A stretch of 26,251 nucleotides of DNA, taken from positions 1 to 26,251 of the IMG/VR virus record IMGVR_UViG_3300035698_008295. One strand, written 5' to 3'. Every line of letters starts with the position of its first letter. The stretch's first letter is position 1. This document shows positions 4,784-13,534 of this stretch, piece by piece. The stretch comes from a virus. The notes under the pieces were generated by a model. The model searched no databases, was not told the origin of the DNA, and was given only the letters and a program-made list of their open reading frames with translations. The translations under genes and the position numbers were made by a program.

Positions 4784-6736
4784 ATGGCCGACTCCGATCT
4801 ACATAAGCTAGTTCCGAGAGGATTTGAGGAGAACCTCAAGTTCCGGGCTAAGCTATTAAAGAAAGCGGACGAGGATGAATCGTTCCGTGAAGATCTCTGG
4901 GAAGCGTGCAAGAACGATGTTCTGTTCTTTTTCAACGCCTTCTGCTGGCTGTACGAACCGCGACCACGTTTTCTGCATGAGACAACCATCCAGCTCCCCA
5001 AGATGATCCCCTTTATTACTTGGCCCCATCAGGAGCCGGTAATCACTGAGATCAAGAAGAATCTCGGTATCGAAGATATTGTCGTAGAGAAGTCCCGTGG
5101 CGAAGGCATGTCCTGGATTGCTGTGTTGCTGGCTTTGCACGACTGGCTATTCGACGACATGGCCAAGGTAGGTCTGGTCTCCAGTAGCGAGAAGAAGTCT
5201 GACGATCCCGGCAATATGGACTCCTTGCTGGCCAAGATGGACTGGGAGCTAGAGAAGCTCCCGCCTTGGATGGCCGGCATCAAGGATGTGGATTTTACCC
5301 GGAACAAGTCCGATCACTCCTTCGTGAATCACCGCAATGGTTCCCAGGTTAATGCGTTCTCGGCGACCTCCGATACGGGCCGTTCGGGGCGTTATAAATG
5401 GTTTGCTCCTGACGAATTGGCTTTCTGGGAGCGTCCTAAAGACAGTCAGTTCATGACGTCTGTCAGTGGTGCGACCGATTGCCGGCTGATTATCTCCACC
5501 CCCAACGGCAGCGAAGGATCCTACTACGACTTTGTTCATGCTCCCTCCAATGCCGTGAAGTTGCGGCTGCACTGGACGGATAACCCGTCGCGGAACCGGG
5601 GGCTGTATAAACTGGTCAAGGGCAGGCCGGTGGCTGTTGATCCGATCAATAATCCGCTGCCGCGTGAATATGAAGTGATGTCCCAGGAGATCGTTGATCT
5701 TTTCTCCGCCTTGCGGGAGAAAGGGTTCAAGCCGGAAGGCAAGCTGCGTTCTCCCTGGTACGACAAGCAGTGTTATCGCGGAGACGCCACCCCGCATAAG
5801 ATTGCCCAGGAATTGGACCTGGACTATGGCGGGACGATGTTCCGGATCTTCGGAGACGAGTTCCGGGCAATCGCCAAGGAAACAGTCCGCAATCCCACTA
5901 TTCGCGGCATCCTGAGCTACGACACCGAGACGTACGACGTCACCTTCGACAAGTCGGACGATGGGCAGTTCAAGCTCTGGACCCAACTGGATCATCGCAA
6001 CCGTCCTCCGCATCGACCGTATGTGATGGGGGTGGATATTTCCTCCGGCCTCGGCGGGAGTCACACTTCCAACTCCGTGGTGGTGGTGATCGACCAGATT
6101 ACAGGCGAGCAGGTATTCGAGTATTCAACCAACATTGAGGAACCGGGGATGTTCGCCGGCACCTGTCTGGCGATTGGCTACTGGTTCCATACTGCGTATT
6201 TCAACTGGGAAGCCAACTTCGGCGGGGCATTTACTCGCCGGGTGCTGAAATCAGGTTACCCGAATCTGTACTACCGGAAGAATCTGGACTCACGCGGAGA
6301 GAAACGCACAAAGAAACCGGGCTGGTGGACGAGCGACATCACCAAGAGCATCATGATGGGTGCTATTTCCCAGGCAGTGATCGAAAAGAAGTTGGTGATT
6401 CGCGGCAAGGAACTGCTGGAGGAGAGTGGCCAGTACGTTCAAAAGGGAACGCAGATCATTCATACGCAGGCTGCGAAAACGACAGATACTTCCTCGACGG
6501 GGCTGGCTCACGGTGATAGAGTAATCGCTCTCGGTGTTGCCCATCAAGCCAACATTGACCGGCCTGTCAGCAAGGAAGCCCAGGCCGATCCGGAGAATGC
6601 AGTCGATGAATACACTCGTCTAAATCCTCCTAAGGGGACGATGGCGGCAAGGAATAAAGAGTACGAGGATGAGCAGCGCGAGCTGGAGGATGAATGGGAT
6701 GATCGAGGCAACTGGGATATAGCTCAAGGAAGGTAA
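4784..6736 (+). CDS. terL: Terminase large subunit (ATPase and nuclease), 650 aa
   Basis: This is the packaging motor that drives DNA into the prohead through the portal and cuts it. The N-terminal ATPase shows a Walker A-like segment VVEKSRGEGMSW (residues 100-111), in the variant form without the usual GK[ST] that many terminases use. It also has Walker B WFAPDEL (206-212, acidic pair D210/E211) and the coupling motif LIISTPNG (235-242). The C-terminal RNase H-like nuclease has the first acidic residue in VMGVDISSG (D418), a second in WEANFGG (E476) and a third in HGDRVIAL (D578). The charged C-terminal tail fits portal docking. The length is normal to slightly long. The start has the module GGCCAAGG-ATGG shared with two other genes. 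Confidence 0.93.
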   Translation: MADSDLHKLVPRGFEENLKFRAKLLKKADEDESFREDLWEACKNDVLFFFNAFCWLYEPRPRFLHETTIQLPKMIPFITWPHQEPVITEIKKNLGIEDIVVEKSRGEGMSWIAVLLALHDWLFDDMAKVGLVSSSEKKSDDPGNMDSLLAKMDWELEKLPPWMAGIKDVDFTRNKSDHSFVNHRNGSQVNAFSATSDTGRSGRYKWFAPDELAFWERPKDSQFMTSVSGATDCRLIISTPNGSEGSYYDFVHAPSNAVKLRLHWTDNPSRNRGLYKLVKGRPVAVDPINNPLPREYEVMSQEIVDLFSALREKGFKPEGKLRSPWYDKQCYRGDATPHKIAQELDLDYGGTMFRIFGDEFRAIAKETVRNPTIRGILSYDTETYDVTFDKSDDGQFKLWTQLDHRNRPPHRPYVMGVDISSGLGGSHTSNSVVVVIDQITGEQVFEYSTNIEEPGMFAGTCLAIGYWFHTAYFNWEANFGGAFTRRVLKSGYPNLYYRKNLDSRGEKRTKKPGWWTSDITKSIMMGAISQAVIEKKLVIRGKELLEESGQYVQKGTQIIHTQAAKTTDTSSTGLAHGDRVIALGVAHQANIDRPVSKEAQADPENAVDEYTRLNPPKGTMAARNKEYEDEQRELEDEWDDRGNWDIAQGR

Positions 6737-6739
6737 GCC

Positions 6740-7300
6740 ATGTCGAGAATGAATAGGCGGAAGTGTAAGATTAGCGGAAGCACTTCCTTTCAGATGAAGT
6801 GGTTCAGTTCGCTCTCTCTGCCGGTCCATCTTTCCTGGGCGGCGAAAGTCGTGCTGGGCCTGATCGGGAACAAGGTGACCGAACCGAGAGAAATGGCGGT
6901 TGTCCTGGGGATCAAGGAGGAGCCGGAGATCCTGGAGCTGGAGCGATTCATCGAGAGGCTTTTGCTGCGAGGAAAAAAGAACCTTGTGATTCGGAATTGT
7001 TTGCGGAATGGACTCCCTCCAGAGATTGCCGTGGAACTGCCCCAGGACTGCAAAGTTCGATGTGCGACCTGTGAACGCTATACTCGCTACTTGCCCTGCG
7101 TGGCCTGCTTTGTCCCTGGCTACAGTGATGAGGACTCCGTGGAGCCCATGGTCAAGCCAGCGATCAGCACAGAGGAATTGCCTGGAACTATGGGAAAAGT
7201 GGCAGTCATGGAAGAACGGGTGAGGCTAGGGGAATGTCCCTTTCACCCTCGAGATGCGAGAAACTATGATTTGAGTGAGCCCCTGGATTTTTTTGAATAG
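6740..7300 (+). CDS. Hypothetical zinc-ribbon protein between terminase and portal, 186 aa
   Basis: The start lies 3 nt after the terminase stop with AAGGAAGG upstream. The middle (about residues 45-95) is helical and could hold a winged-helix-like region (EPREMAVVLGIKEEPEILELERFIERLLL). It is followed by a zinc ribbon, CATC (108-111) and CVAC (120-123), with C104 nearby. A helix-turn-helix next to a zinc site would suit DNA or protein docking, but this is inference. I do not recognise a named family. Lying between terminase and portal suggests a packaging or head accessory role. Confidence 0.6.
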   Translation: MSRMNRRKCKISGSTSFQMKWFSSLSLPVHLSWAAKVVLGLIGNKVTEPREMAVVLGIKEEPEILELERFIERLLLRGKKNLVIRNCLRNGLPPEIAVELPQDCKVRCATCERYTRYLPCVACFVPGYSDEDSVEPMVKPAISTEELPGTMGKVAVMEERVRLGECPFHPRDARNYDLSEPLDFFE

Positions 7301-7341
7301 TAGTGTGTCGTAATGACATTAAGGGAAAGGAATCCCCACCC

Positions 7342-9108
7342 ATGAAACCCCATACGCCGGATTACGTTGAGAACTTATCGCATTGCATCGGTTGGTCGTA
7401 TGATCAACTGGAGCCGTTTCGCAACCTCACCTTGGGGTTAGTAGAGGAGTATGCCGGCAGCGGTTATGGGAAGTCCAGTAGTCGCAGGCAAGATACGGTA
7501 ATCAACTTGCTGAATCAGGCGGCAGTAGCCTACACGATGGCCCTAGCCGCGAATCGTCCGCGAGTGCTTTACTCTTCTCAGTATCCACAGTTCAAATACT
7601 TTTCCAAACACTTCGCCGAGGCCCAGAATAACCTGAACAAGAAGATCAAGATGGAGAAGGCCGCACGCATGTTCGTGTTGGATGCCTACTTCTGTGTCGG
7701 GTTCATGCGGGTATTCCAGAAGGACACCGTGCCGGTGATGCTGGAACAGGACGTCTGGGTTGATCCGGGCATCCCCTGGGCCAGTAACGTCTCCATCGAC
7801 AACATGTTCTACGATTACAACGCGAGATCCTGGGAGGAGGTTGCCTACGCCGGGGATGTCTACCGGATTCCCTACGCCGATCTAAAGAACAGCCGGTATG
7901 ACCAGAAAGCCAGGGAGGATCTTACTCCCACCAGTAAGTACGACTACCCCCAGGACCGTTTAGACAGAATCGCCAAGGAGCATGAAACCGATCACGATGA
8001 ACTGGAGCCGCACATCGACGTCATGGACGTCTGGGTGGGCAGTCGGAACCAGATCGAGACTTATCCTTGCAAGCTGACTTCGGGAAAGATGTCGATCACT
8101 GGCAAGCGGGCACTGGCGGTGAACGATAACGAGATCGACGGGAACCCTTACGTCCAGCTCGGATTCAATCCTGTCCCACAAAATACCATGCCGACGTCGC
8201 CTGCCCAGCATATCTCCTTTATGTCCAGGAATATCAATAGCCTGCTGCGTAAGCAGATCAAGCGAGCCAAGAACCAGAAGCGCATCCACACCTACACCCC
8301 CACCGGGGCCAAGGATGCCGCGAATCTCAAAAACTCCAACGATGACGATTGGCGTATGGTGCAAGAGCCGAATGAGATCGGCGAAGTCAACATTGGTGGT
8401 GTCGATCCGAATACTCAGGCATTTATTGGCGGTTTGATCCAGATGTTTGACCGCATGGCCGGGAACCTCTCTGCTATGGCTGGTCTGGGGCCGCAATCAG
8501 GGACGGTGGGGCAGGAAAAACTGATCCATGAACAAGTATCCGCCACGGAATCCATGATGCAGATGCGAGTGAAGGAGGCCATGGTTGAAGTGCAGTCGAA
8601 ACTCGGTCACTTGCTCTGGAATAACAAGTCCCTGATGATCCCTGGGAGAATTCCGATCGAGGGGGCGGAGGGGTACTTCGTGGATGATGTCTGGAGGCCG
8701 GAGTACCGCGATGGTGAATTCCTGGACTATGAGGTAGACATCGACGTTTACTCCATGGCATACAACTCTCCGCAGCAGCGGGTGGAAATCATCAACGGGC
8801 TGTTGAATCAAATCTACTTGCCTGCGATGCAGGCAACCCAGGAGCAGGGTGGTCGGCTCAACATGCAAGAGCTGACGTCGATGCACTCTGAGCTATTGAA
8901 CCTGCCGCGACTCAAGCAGATTGTGCAGTTCATCGGCTCCCCCGAAGAGGCTCCCACTCCTGCCGGTCGGCCCATGGCGAGCAATACAACTCGCCGGTAC
9001 GTGCGTACCAGTGAATCCAACGGTGGAAGTATGGCAGGCAAATCCCAGGCCCAGCAGATGGCTTGGCTGGGTGCTGCCAACAATGATCAGGCGGCAATGG
9101 CGATTTAA
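7342..9108 (+). CDS. Portal protein, 588 aa
   Basis: The portal forms the dodecameric ring at one capsid vertex and docks terminase and tail. Evidence is the position after terminase and before scaffold and capsid, the length of nearly 600 residues, and portal-like character: an N-terminal helical region with RQDTVINLLNQAAVAY and a central beta-rich wing. A long helical part follows (NINSLLRKQIKRAKNQ and SATESMMQMRVKEAMVEVQS), then a Gln/Gly/Ala-rich tail. The frame is open from a GTG at 7303, but I prefer the ATG at 7342 because AAGGGAAAGG lies upstream of it, although the spacing of about 11 nt is long. Confidence 0.75.
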   Translation: MKPHTPDYVENLSHCIGWSYDQLEPFRNLTLGLVEEYAGSGYGKSSSRRQDTVINLLNQAAVAYTMALAANRPRVLYSSQYPQFKYFSKHFAEAQNNLNKKIKMEKAARMFVLDAYFCVGFMRVFQKDTVPVMLEQDVWVDPGIPWASNVSIDNMFYDYNARSWEEVAYAGDVYRIPYADLKNSRYDQKAREDLTPTSKYDYPQDRLDRIAKEHETDHDELEPHIDVMDVWVGSRNQIETYPCKLTSGKMSITGKRALAVNDNEIDGNPYVQLGFNPVPQNTMPTSPAQHISFMSRNINSLLRKQIKRAKNQKRIHTYTPTGAKDAANLKNSNDDDWRMVQEPNEIGEVNIGGVDPNTQAFIGGLIQMFDRMAGNLSAMAGLGPQSGTVGQEKLIHEQVSATESMMQMRVKEAMVEVQSKLGHLLWNNKSLMIPGRIPIEGAEGYFVDDVWRPEYRDGEFLDYEVDIDVYSMAYNSPQQRVEIINGLLNQIYLPAMQATQEQGGRLNMQELTSMHSELLNLPRLKQIVQFIGSPEEAPTPAGRPMASNTTRRYVRTSESNGGSMAGKSQAQQMAWLGAANNDQAAMAI

Positions 9109-9131
9109 TCATCTCAACGGAGGCAGACAGC

Positions 9132-9662
9132 ATGAGTGAAGCAGCAGGGGAAAAGCCGTGCATTTTCAAGCGATGCGACAACGGCGAGTTGGTGTACGTG
9201 CCCTTTGCGTATGCCCTGGAACATCAGGACGGGGCAGGGTTCATTGTGCTGGAGGATGGATCCACGGCAAGGCGACAAGTGACGCTAGAAAAAGGAATTG
9301 CCCACGAAGAGGAGCGGATCAAGGGGCTAGGGGAGGCTAAGCACAGCCTGAATGTGCCGATGGTCAGCGATGCCCTGGGGTTCTCCGAAACGATGTTGCC
9401 GCAGTGGGAGAAGGATCGGCAGGACAATCTCTTCCATGGGGTTGAGTTTGTGCGAGATCCCGAGGTCCCGCAGTTCATCCAGGTGAAATGCAACTGCCCG
9501 GCGACGTACGCAAGGTATATCAAGCATCGCGGCATGATCGACCAGAACGCCCACTCCGGCACGGCGATCACAGCCAAGGACCTGGAATCTGCCCGGGAGC
9601 GAATCAACGCGGCGTTTCAAGAACGGGAACAGAAGATGCTGGAGGGAATCGGCTATCGGTAG
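9132..9662 (+). CDS. Hypothetical head-region protein, 176 aa
   Basis: The ATG at 9132 has GGAGG about 8 nt upstream. The N-terminal part looks beta-rich (ELVYVPFAYALEHQDGAGFIVL). The centre has DNLFHGVEFVRDPEVPQFIQV, and CNCPATYARYIKHRG carries a C-x-C pair. The C-terminus is a charged helix (LESARERINAAFQEREQKML). I do not recognise it. Its place between portal and scaffold is often used by maturation protease or head accessory genes, but no protease motif (Ser-Lys or Ser-His pair in context) is visible. Confidence 0.6.
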   Translation: MSEAAGEKPCIFKRCDNGELVYVPFAYALEHQDGAGFIVLEDGSTARRQVTLEKGIAHEEERIKGLGEAKHSLNVPMVSDALGFSETMLPQWEKDRQDNLFHGVEFVRDPEVPQFIQVKCNCPATYARYIKHRGMIDQNAHSGTAITAKDLESARERINAAFQEREQKMLEGIGYR

Positions 9663-9770
9663 TTGCGTGTAGCCAGGACAGCTTTTTGGATAAAATCTTG
9701 CCCTAGACTATTTTTTGTGTGTAGGTGTTGTGCTAAGAATAAGAAATCTAAGTCACGGAGAGGACTGATT
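9663..9770 (+). promoter_or_regulatory. AT-rich gap before the scaffold gene; possible weak promoter
   Basis: No gene is supported here: the scaffold frame is open through the gap but has no ribosome site until 9771. The stretch is T-rich. TTGGAT (9686-9691) and TATTTT (9709-9714) with 17-nt spacing form a weak sigma70-like candidate that would boost scaffold and capsid expression. This is low confidence. Confidence 0.25.
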
Positions 9771-10919
9771 ATGACAGTAGAAAACCAAACTATTGAACCC
9801 CTGACCGAGCGAGAAATCGCCATTGCCAGAGGGGATGCGTACCTGGGGAGTGAAACTTACTCAGGCAAGAATGATCCCGAACCGAAGGATGATGAGCCTG
9901 CAGATAATGATGTCACCACGACATCTGACGACGCAACTGGCCCCACTCCGGAAGAGATCGTAAAGAAAATGGGCGAAAGTTCCGGAACGGATTCCGGCAG
10001 TCCCAAAGGCAGCAAGGAAGCTGCCGAAGCCAAGAGTGCAGCCAGTTCTGAAAGTGATTCAGATCCGGAATGGCTCACTGACGACATGAAGGAGTTCGGC
10101 AAGAGCTACAACATGTCTGATGAGCAGATCCAAGGTTTCTCAGGGAAAGAGGAACTGCTGCGAGCAGGGATGCTCTTTGATCAAGGTGGACGAAATCCTG
10201 CCCAGGCCAAGGTCGCTGATGCGGTTATTGACCCCAATGCTTCCAAGGAAGCTACCGAGGCAGAAAACAAAGCCACGGAAGAAGTCGAGGACCAAACCGG
10301 CAAGGATGTCAAGACGGGCAAGGATGGCCTAATTGACGTCAAGCACTACGAGGACAACGAATACAACGAAGACACGTTGGTACTGGTCAAGACCTTGCGG
10401 GAAATTCAGGAATGGAAGCAGGGACTGGAAGCCCGCGACCAGAAAGCTGCCTACGACAAGGCCATTAAAGAATTCGACTCTGGTGTCGAGAAGCTCTATC
10501 CGGAGATTTTCGGAGACACGCCGGAAGAAGACCAGGAGTTGTCTCAGGAGTTCACCAGCAAGCGTGAAAAGCTCTGGGCGGAGCGAGATAAGTTCGAGAG
10601 GGAGCTGTACGAGGAGAAGCTTGCTGCCGGAGAAAAGCCAGAGGACATGGAATGGCCCAGCTTGGAAACGATCCTGCAGCGAGTCACCTTGAAGGTGTTC
10701 GGCGAAGAGGCAATCAAGGCCGAAAAGGCCCGGCTCCTCACGACCCTGAACGACCAGCAGAAACGCGGTAGAGCGGCTCCCAAACGGAATGTTTCGAGCG
10801 GAGTTCCAGCTAAGAGCAGGGCTGACAGCGGAGACAGTGACGGTTCCTTTGAGGACAGTGCTGCTGAAATCGCCAGTATGCCGGAAATCAATAAGTTCTT
10901 TGAAGAACACTCAAGTTAG
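9771..10919 (+). CDS. Scaffolding protein, 382 aa
   Basis: Scaffolding proteins guide capsid assembly and then leave the head. This one is highly acidic, with an Asp/Glu/Ser/Thr-rich, probably disordered first half and a charged helical second half (EFTSKREKLWAERDKFEREL). It ends in a basic region (LNDQQKRGRAAPKRN) and a short C-terminal helix. A basic C-terminal region that binds the coat protein is typical of the class. It lies directly upstream of the major capsid gene. I chose the ATG at 9771 (GGAGAGG upstream), not the earlier open frame from 9663, whose first 36 codons have a different, Cys/Arg-rich character. Confidence 0.75.
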   Translation: MTVENQTIEPLTEREIAIARGDAYLGSETYSGKNDPEPKDDEPADNDVTTTSDDATGPTPEEIVKKMGESSGTDSGSPKGSKEAAEAKSAASSESDSDPEWLTDDMKEFGKSYNMSDEQIQGFSGKEELLRAGMLFDQGGRNPAQAKVADAVIDPNASKEATEAENKATEEVEDQTGKDVKTGKDGLIDVKHYEDNEYNEDTLVLVKTLREIQEWKQGLEARDQKAAYDKAIKEFDSGVEKLYPEIFGDTPEEDQELSQEFTSKREKLWAERDKFERELYEEKLAAGEKPEDMEWPSLETILQRVTLKVFGEEAIKAEKARLLTTLNDQQKRGRAAPKRNVSSGVPAKSRADSGDSDGSFEDSAAEIASMPEINKFFEEHSS

Positions 10920-10929
10920 TTTTGTGGCT

Positions 10930-10950
10930 ACTCTCTCACGATGAGAGAGT
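10930..10950. repeat. Palindrome copy C, upstream of the major capsid gene
   Basis: ACTCTCTCA (10930-10938) pairs perfectly with TGAGAGAGT (10942-10950) around CGA. Compared with copies A and B, the outer pair is A-T instead of G-C, so pairing is kept while the bases change. It starts 11 nt after the scaffold stop. Confidence 0.8.
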
Positions 10951-10959
10951 TTGAATTTT

Positions 10960-10988
10960 GTCCGGAAACGGACTTGTCATGGATGACA
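10960..10988 (+). promoter_or_regulatory. Two further hairpins in the capsid gene leader
   Basis: GTCCG (10960-10964) and CGGAC (10969-10973) flank GAAA, a GNRA-type tetraloop. Immediately after, TGTCAT (10975-10980) and ATGACA (10983-10988) form a second inverted repeat. The GGGAGG ribosome site and the capsid ATG follow. Together with palindrome C these make a compact three-hairpin leader, which could stabilise the mRNA or tune capsid translation. Confidence 0.5.
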
Positions 10989-11001
10989 GGGAGGCCCAAG
11001 G

Positions 11002-12042
11002 ATGGGACTTTTACCAGATGCTATCGACGATTTTGTTTCCCTGACCCAGCCGCACTTCAAGCGGTATCGGTGGACGGACATCTCCATGGAACACCAGGAG
11101 TATGTCTCTGGGAACATCATCAGTAAAAAGAAGGTGATGGAGTCTGGTGGACCGAATATCTCGTTCCGTCTGAAGACTCGCAACACCGGAAATGCCCGCA
11201 ATACCGGGCTCTATGCCCAGGATCAGACTCGCGTCGAGGATGTGACCGTTGCTGCCAGCGTCCCTTGGGCGATGCAGACGACCAACTACTCCTACGACAT
11301 CTACGAGGAGATTTTCCAGAGTGATCGCGAAACGATCATCAAGGAACTTCAGATCCGTGACCATGATGCGATGAGCGACATGGCGGAGCTGAATGAGGAG
11401 AATCTCTGGTCGACTCCAACGATCCCGAGTGATACTCGCCCCATGGGGATTCCGTTCTGGATTCAGAAGAATCCGACCACGACTCCCGAAGGTGGATTTA
11501 CCGGTGGAGATCCCAGCGGATTCCCTGCCGGCCGAGCTGGCGTCAGCTCGACGAACTACCCGCGATGGTCTAACTGGGCGTTTGGTTATTCCAATGTCAA
11601 CAGTTCGGACTTCGTGCGGAAGGTGAAGAAGTCGATTGTCTTCACCCGGTTCACTCCTCCAGTCCCGCATCCCGAGTTGGGATTTGGTAAGGCCGACTAC
11701 TGTGCCTACACGACCTATCGTGTACTGGAACCACTGGAGCGTCTCTGCGAATCCCGCAATGACAATCTGGGGAACGACTTGGCTAAGTACATGAATACCG
11801 TGATGATCGGTGGCGTGCCGGTCAAGATGGTTTTCTGGCTGGAAGCGGAAGATGCCGACGATCCGATCTACGGCATCAACTGGAAAGTTTTCCGACCGTT
11901 CGTGAAGAAGGGTGTGGACATGCGACGGAACAAGCCCATGCAGCCTACCGGCCAGCACTCGGTTCGTACCGTGCATATCGACCACTCGATGAACTATATC
12001 TCTTACAACCTGCGTGCCCTGTGGGTGGGAAGTAAGTCTTAA
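11002..12042 (+). CDS. Major capsid protein, 346 aa
   Basis: This would form the icosahedral shell. Evidence is its position straight after the scaffold gene, its size (about 39 kDa expected), and a soluble, alpha/beta composition with a central Gly/Pro/Thr-rich stretch and an aromatic C-terminus typical of the HK97-fold shell proteins in this gene order. The ribosome site GGGAGG and the structured leader suggest strong, controlled expression. No cleavage site or separate protease is evident. The family call is from context and overall character rather than one diagnostic motif. Confidence 0.75.
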   Translation: MGLLPDAIDDFVSLTQPHFKRYRWTDISMEHQEYVSGNIISKKKVMESGGPNISFRLKTRNTGNARNTGLYAQDQTRVEDVTVAASVPWAMQTTNYSYDIYEEIFQSDRETIIKELQIRDHDAMSDMAELNEENLWSTPTIPSDTRPMGIPFWIQKNPTTTPEGGFTGGDPSGFPAGRAGVSSTNYPRWSNWAFGYSNVNSSDFVRKVKKSIVFTRFTPPVPHPELGFGKADYCAYTTYRVLEPLERLCESRNDNLGNDLAKYMNTVMIGGVPVKMVFWLEAEDADDPIYGINWKVFRPFVKKGVDMRRNKPMQPTGQHSVRTVHIDHSMNYISYNLRALWVGSKS

Positions 12043-12121
12043 TCTAAAAGGTGTTGTAAAGACATCTACTGTTTGAAACTTGTGATTCTTATTAGTTGCT
12101 TCCCAAGGAAGGGGACATAAC

Positions 12122-12991
12122 ATGAACGGACTTTTGGGCCTATCGGCGAATTCTTTATTCACCAATCACCAGGGGCAGTCTGGTGGTCGGGGATTGAGTC
12201 CTCGTCTCTGGAACAATGCCTACGGGCAGGGATTGTCTCCTGATGGTCAGGCAAATGCCTTTTCCATTGGGGATGACTTCACCAACTTTGGGCAGCTTGC
12301 TCCGGCAATTTCCGGAACGACTGCCTACACTGCCCATGGTGGGTATGGGGCGTACCTCGATACGGCGACTTCTGCCTGTTCGATCAAGCAGCTCGCTACC
12401 GAGAGCGGTGGCGTGATCCGACTGCTTACTGGAGTCACGGACAATCATGAAGCATGGTTGACCAGTGGTGGCAACTCCGGCGTGCTGGGGGCGATCAGTA
12501 ATGTGGCGGGGTCTTCCAAGCTCACTATCCTTGAAATGCGTGCCCGCTTTAATCAGATCGTGACCATCGGCTCCTTTCTGGGACTGGGTGAGGAAGGACT
12601 GGCTGCTGCGGACACGATGGATGATTCAGGCGACTTGGCCAGCAAGGATGTGGTCGGGTTCCATGTGAATGAAGATGATCCGGATGCCTTGTCCTTTGTC
12701 TATCGGAAGGCAGGGCAGTCCCTGGTGGTTCCGATTGCCAGCGTCCAGGCCATTACGGCGGCGACTTGGTATAAGTTTGGGTTTGTGTTCAACCCAGCAG
12801 CCCGACCGAGCCAGCGACTGAAGGTGTATGTGGACAATGCGGAGAACGCGACGACTATCGCGGCTGCGACGATTGCCCTGGCCACTTTCCCGCTAGGCGA
12901 GGAAATGGCATTCCTGGCAGGCATCAAGAACGGTGCTGCGGCTGCTTCCAGTCTGGACCTGGACTGGTGGCAATACTGGCAGGCCGGATAA
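12122..12991 (+). CDS. Virion protein with ConA/LamG-like beta fold, 289 aa
   Basis: The ATG at 12122 has AAGGAAGGGG upstream. The N-terminus (about residues 1-55) is Gly/Asn/Gln-rich and looks flexible, like a virion-anchoring arm. From about residue 100 the sequence alternates strands in the manner of a concanavalin-like jelly roll (LTILEMRARFNQI, WYKFGFVFNPA, RLKVYVDNA) and ends in the typical last strand LDLDWWQYWQAG. Lying between the capsid gene and a strong terminator, it is a good candidate for a capsid decoration or head fibre protein that binds glycans or the shell. Confidence 0.6.
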   Translation: MNGLLGLSANSLFTNHQGQSGGRGLSPRLWNNAYGQGLSPDGQANAFSIGDDFTNFGQLAPAISGTTAYTAHGGYGAYLDTATSACSIKQLATESGGVIRLLTGVTDNHEAWLTSGGNSGVLGAISNVAGSSKLTILEMRARFNQIVTIGSFLGLGEEGLAAADTMDDSGDLASKDVVGFHVNEDDPDALSFVYRKAGQSLVVPIASVQAITAATWYKFGFVFNPAARPSQRLKVYVDNAENATTIAAATIALATFPLGEEMAFLAGIKNGAAAASSLDLDWWQYWQAG

Positions 12992-13020
12992 TCGTATCGG
13001 TGGTGGCTGCGGCTACCGCC

Positions 13021-13066
13021 ATGGCGATGCTGGGACCCCTCCGTGTTCCAGCATCGCCATTTTTTT
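13021..13066 (+). terminator. Strong Rho-independent terminator after the head genes
   Basis: A perfect 13-bp stem, ATGGCGATGCTGG (13021-13033) with its complement at 13048-13060, has a 14-nt loop and is followed by seven T residues. It is the clearest intrinsic terminator in the window and closes the head-gene transcript. The next gene starts only 32 nt later with no obvious promoter in between. Confidence 0.9.
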
Positions 13067-13097
13067 GAATCTTCAATCCATCATCGGGAGAAGTGTC

Positions 13098-13496
13098 ATG
13101 GCAGGAATTAAAAAAATGAAACAGGAGCTATGCGAACTACTGGGTGTGGCTGAGTGCCCCAGGGAGTACGAGTACGCTCTATCTGTCGCGGATCGCGTAG
13201 CCAAGTGCAGCGTACCGGTGCAGCTCGTATTGCTCGGCATTGGCCGGCTCAATCTCCCAGTCGCTTCTCCTGACGAAGATGCAGAAGAGTCGGAAGAGGA
13301 AGTGCCGGAGGAGGTTGCGGAAGTTGAGGGCGAAGAAGAGGAGTCGGAAGAAGTCGAAGAGGAGACCGAATCTGACGAGCCTAAATCGGAAGCAGAACCG
13401 GCCAAGGAGCCGGAGCCCAAGAAGGCCCCAGCCAAGCGAAAAAGCAGAGCGAAAAAACCAAAGCCTGCCGAGAAACCACAGCCAGAAGACAAGTAA
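13098..13496 (+). CDS. Acidic/basic low-complexity protein, 132 aa
   Basis: The ATG at 13098 has GGGAGAAG upstream; the frame is open earlier but runs through the terminator there, so that part is not coding. The first 60 or so residues form a small, probably helical domain (KKMKQELCELLGV, YEYALSVADRVAKC). Next comes a run very rich in Glu (about 62-105) and a tail of Lys, Pro and Ala repeats (EPKKAPAKRKSRAKKPKP). The charge-split tail could bind DNA or a partner electrostatically. I do not recognise a family. Confidence 0.65.
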   Translation: MAGIKKMKQELCELLGVAECPREYEYALSVADRVAKCSVPVQLVLLGIGRLNLPVASPDEDAEESEEEVPEEVAEVEGEEEESEEVEEETESDEPKSEAEPAKEPEPKKAPAKRKSRAKKPKPAEKPQPEDK

Positions 13497-13534
13497 GTCG
13501 CTGGCAAACGAAGTCTTAACGGAGGATGTTTGTG

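Noticed and set aside
5249-6064. 271-codon minus-strand ORF inside the terminase gene
   Set aside because: The terminase frame carries all conserved motifs; this is its complement.
11011-12165. 384-codon minus-strand ORF opposite the capsid gene
   Set aside because: It mirrors the codon structure of the capsid gene, is His/Arg-rich with no domain sense, and has no ribosome site. It is a shadow.
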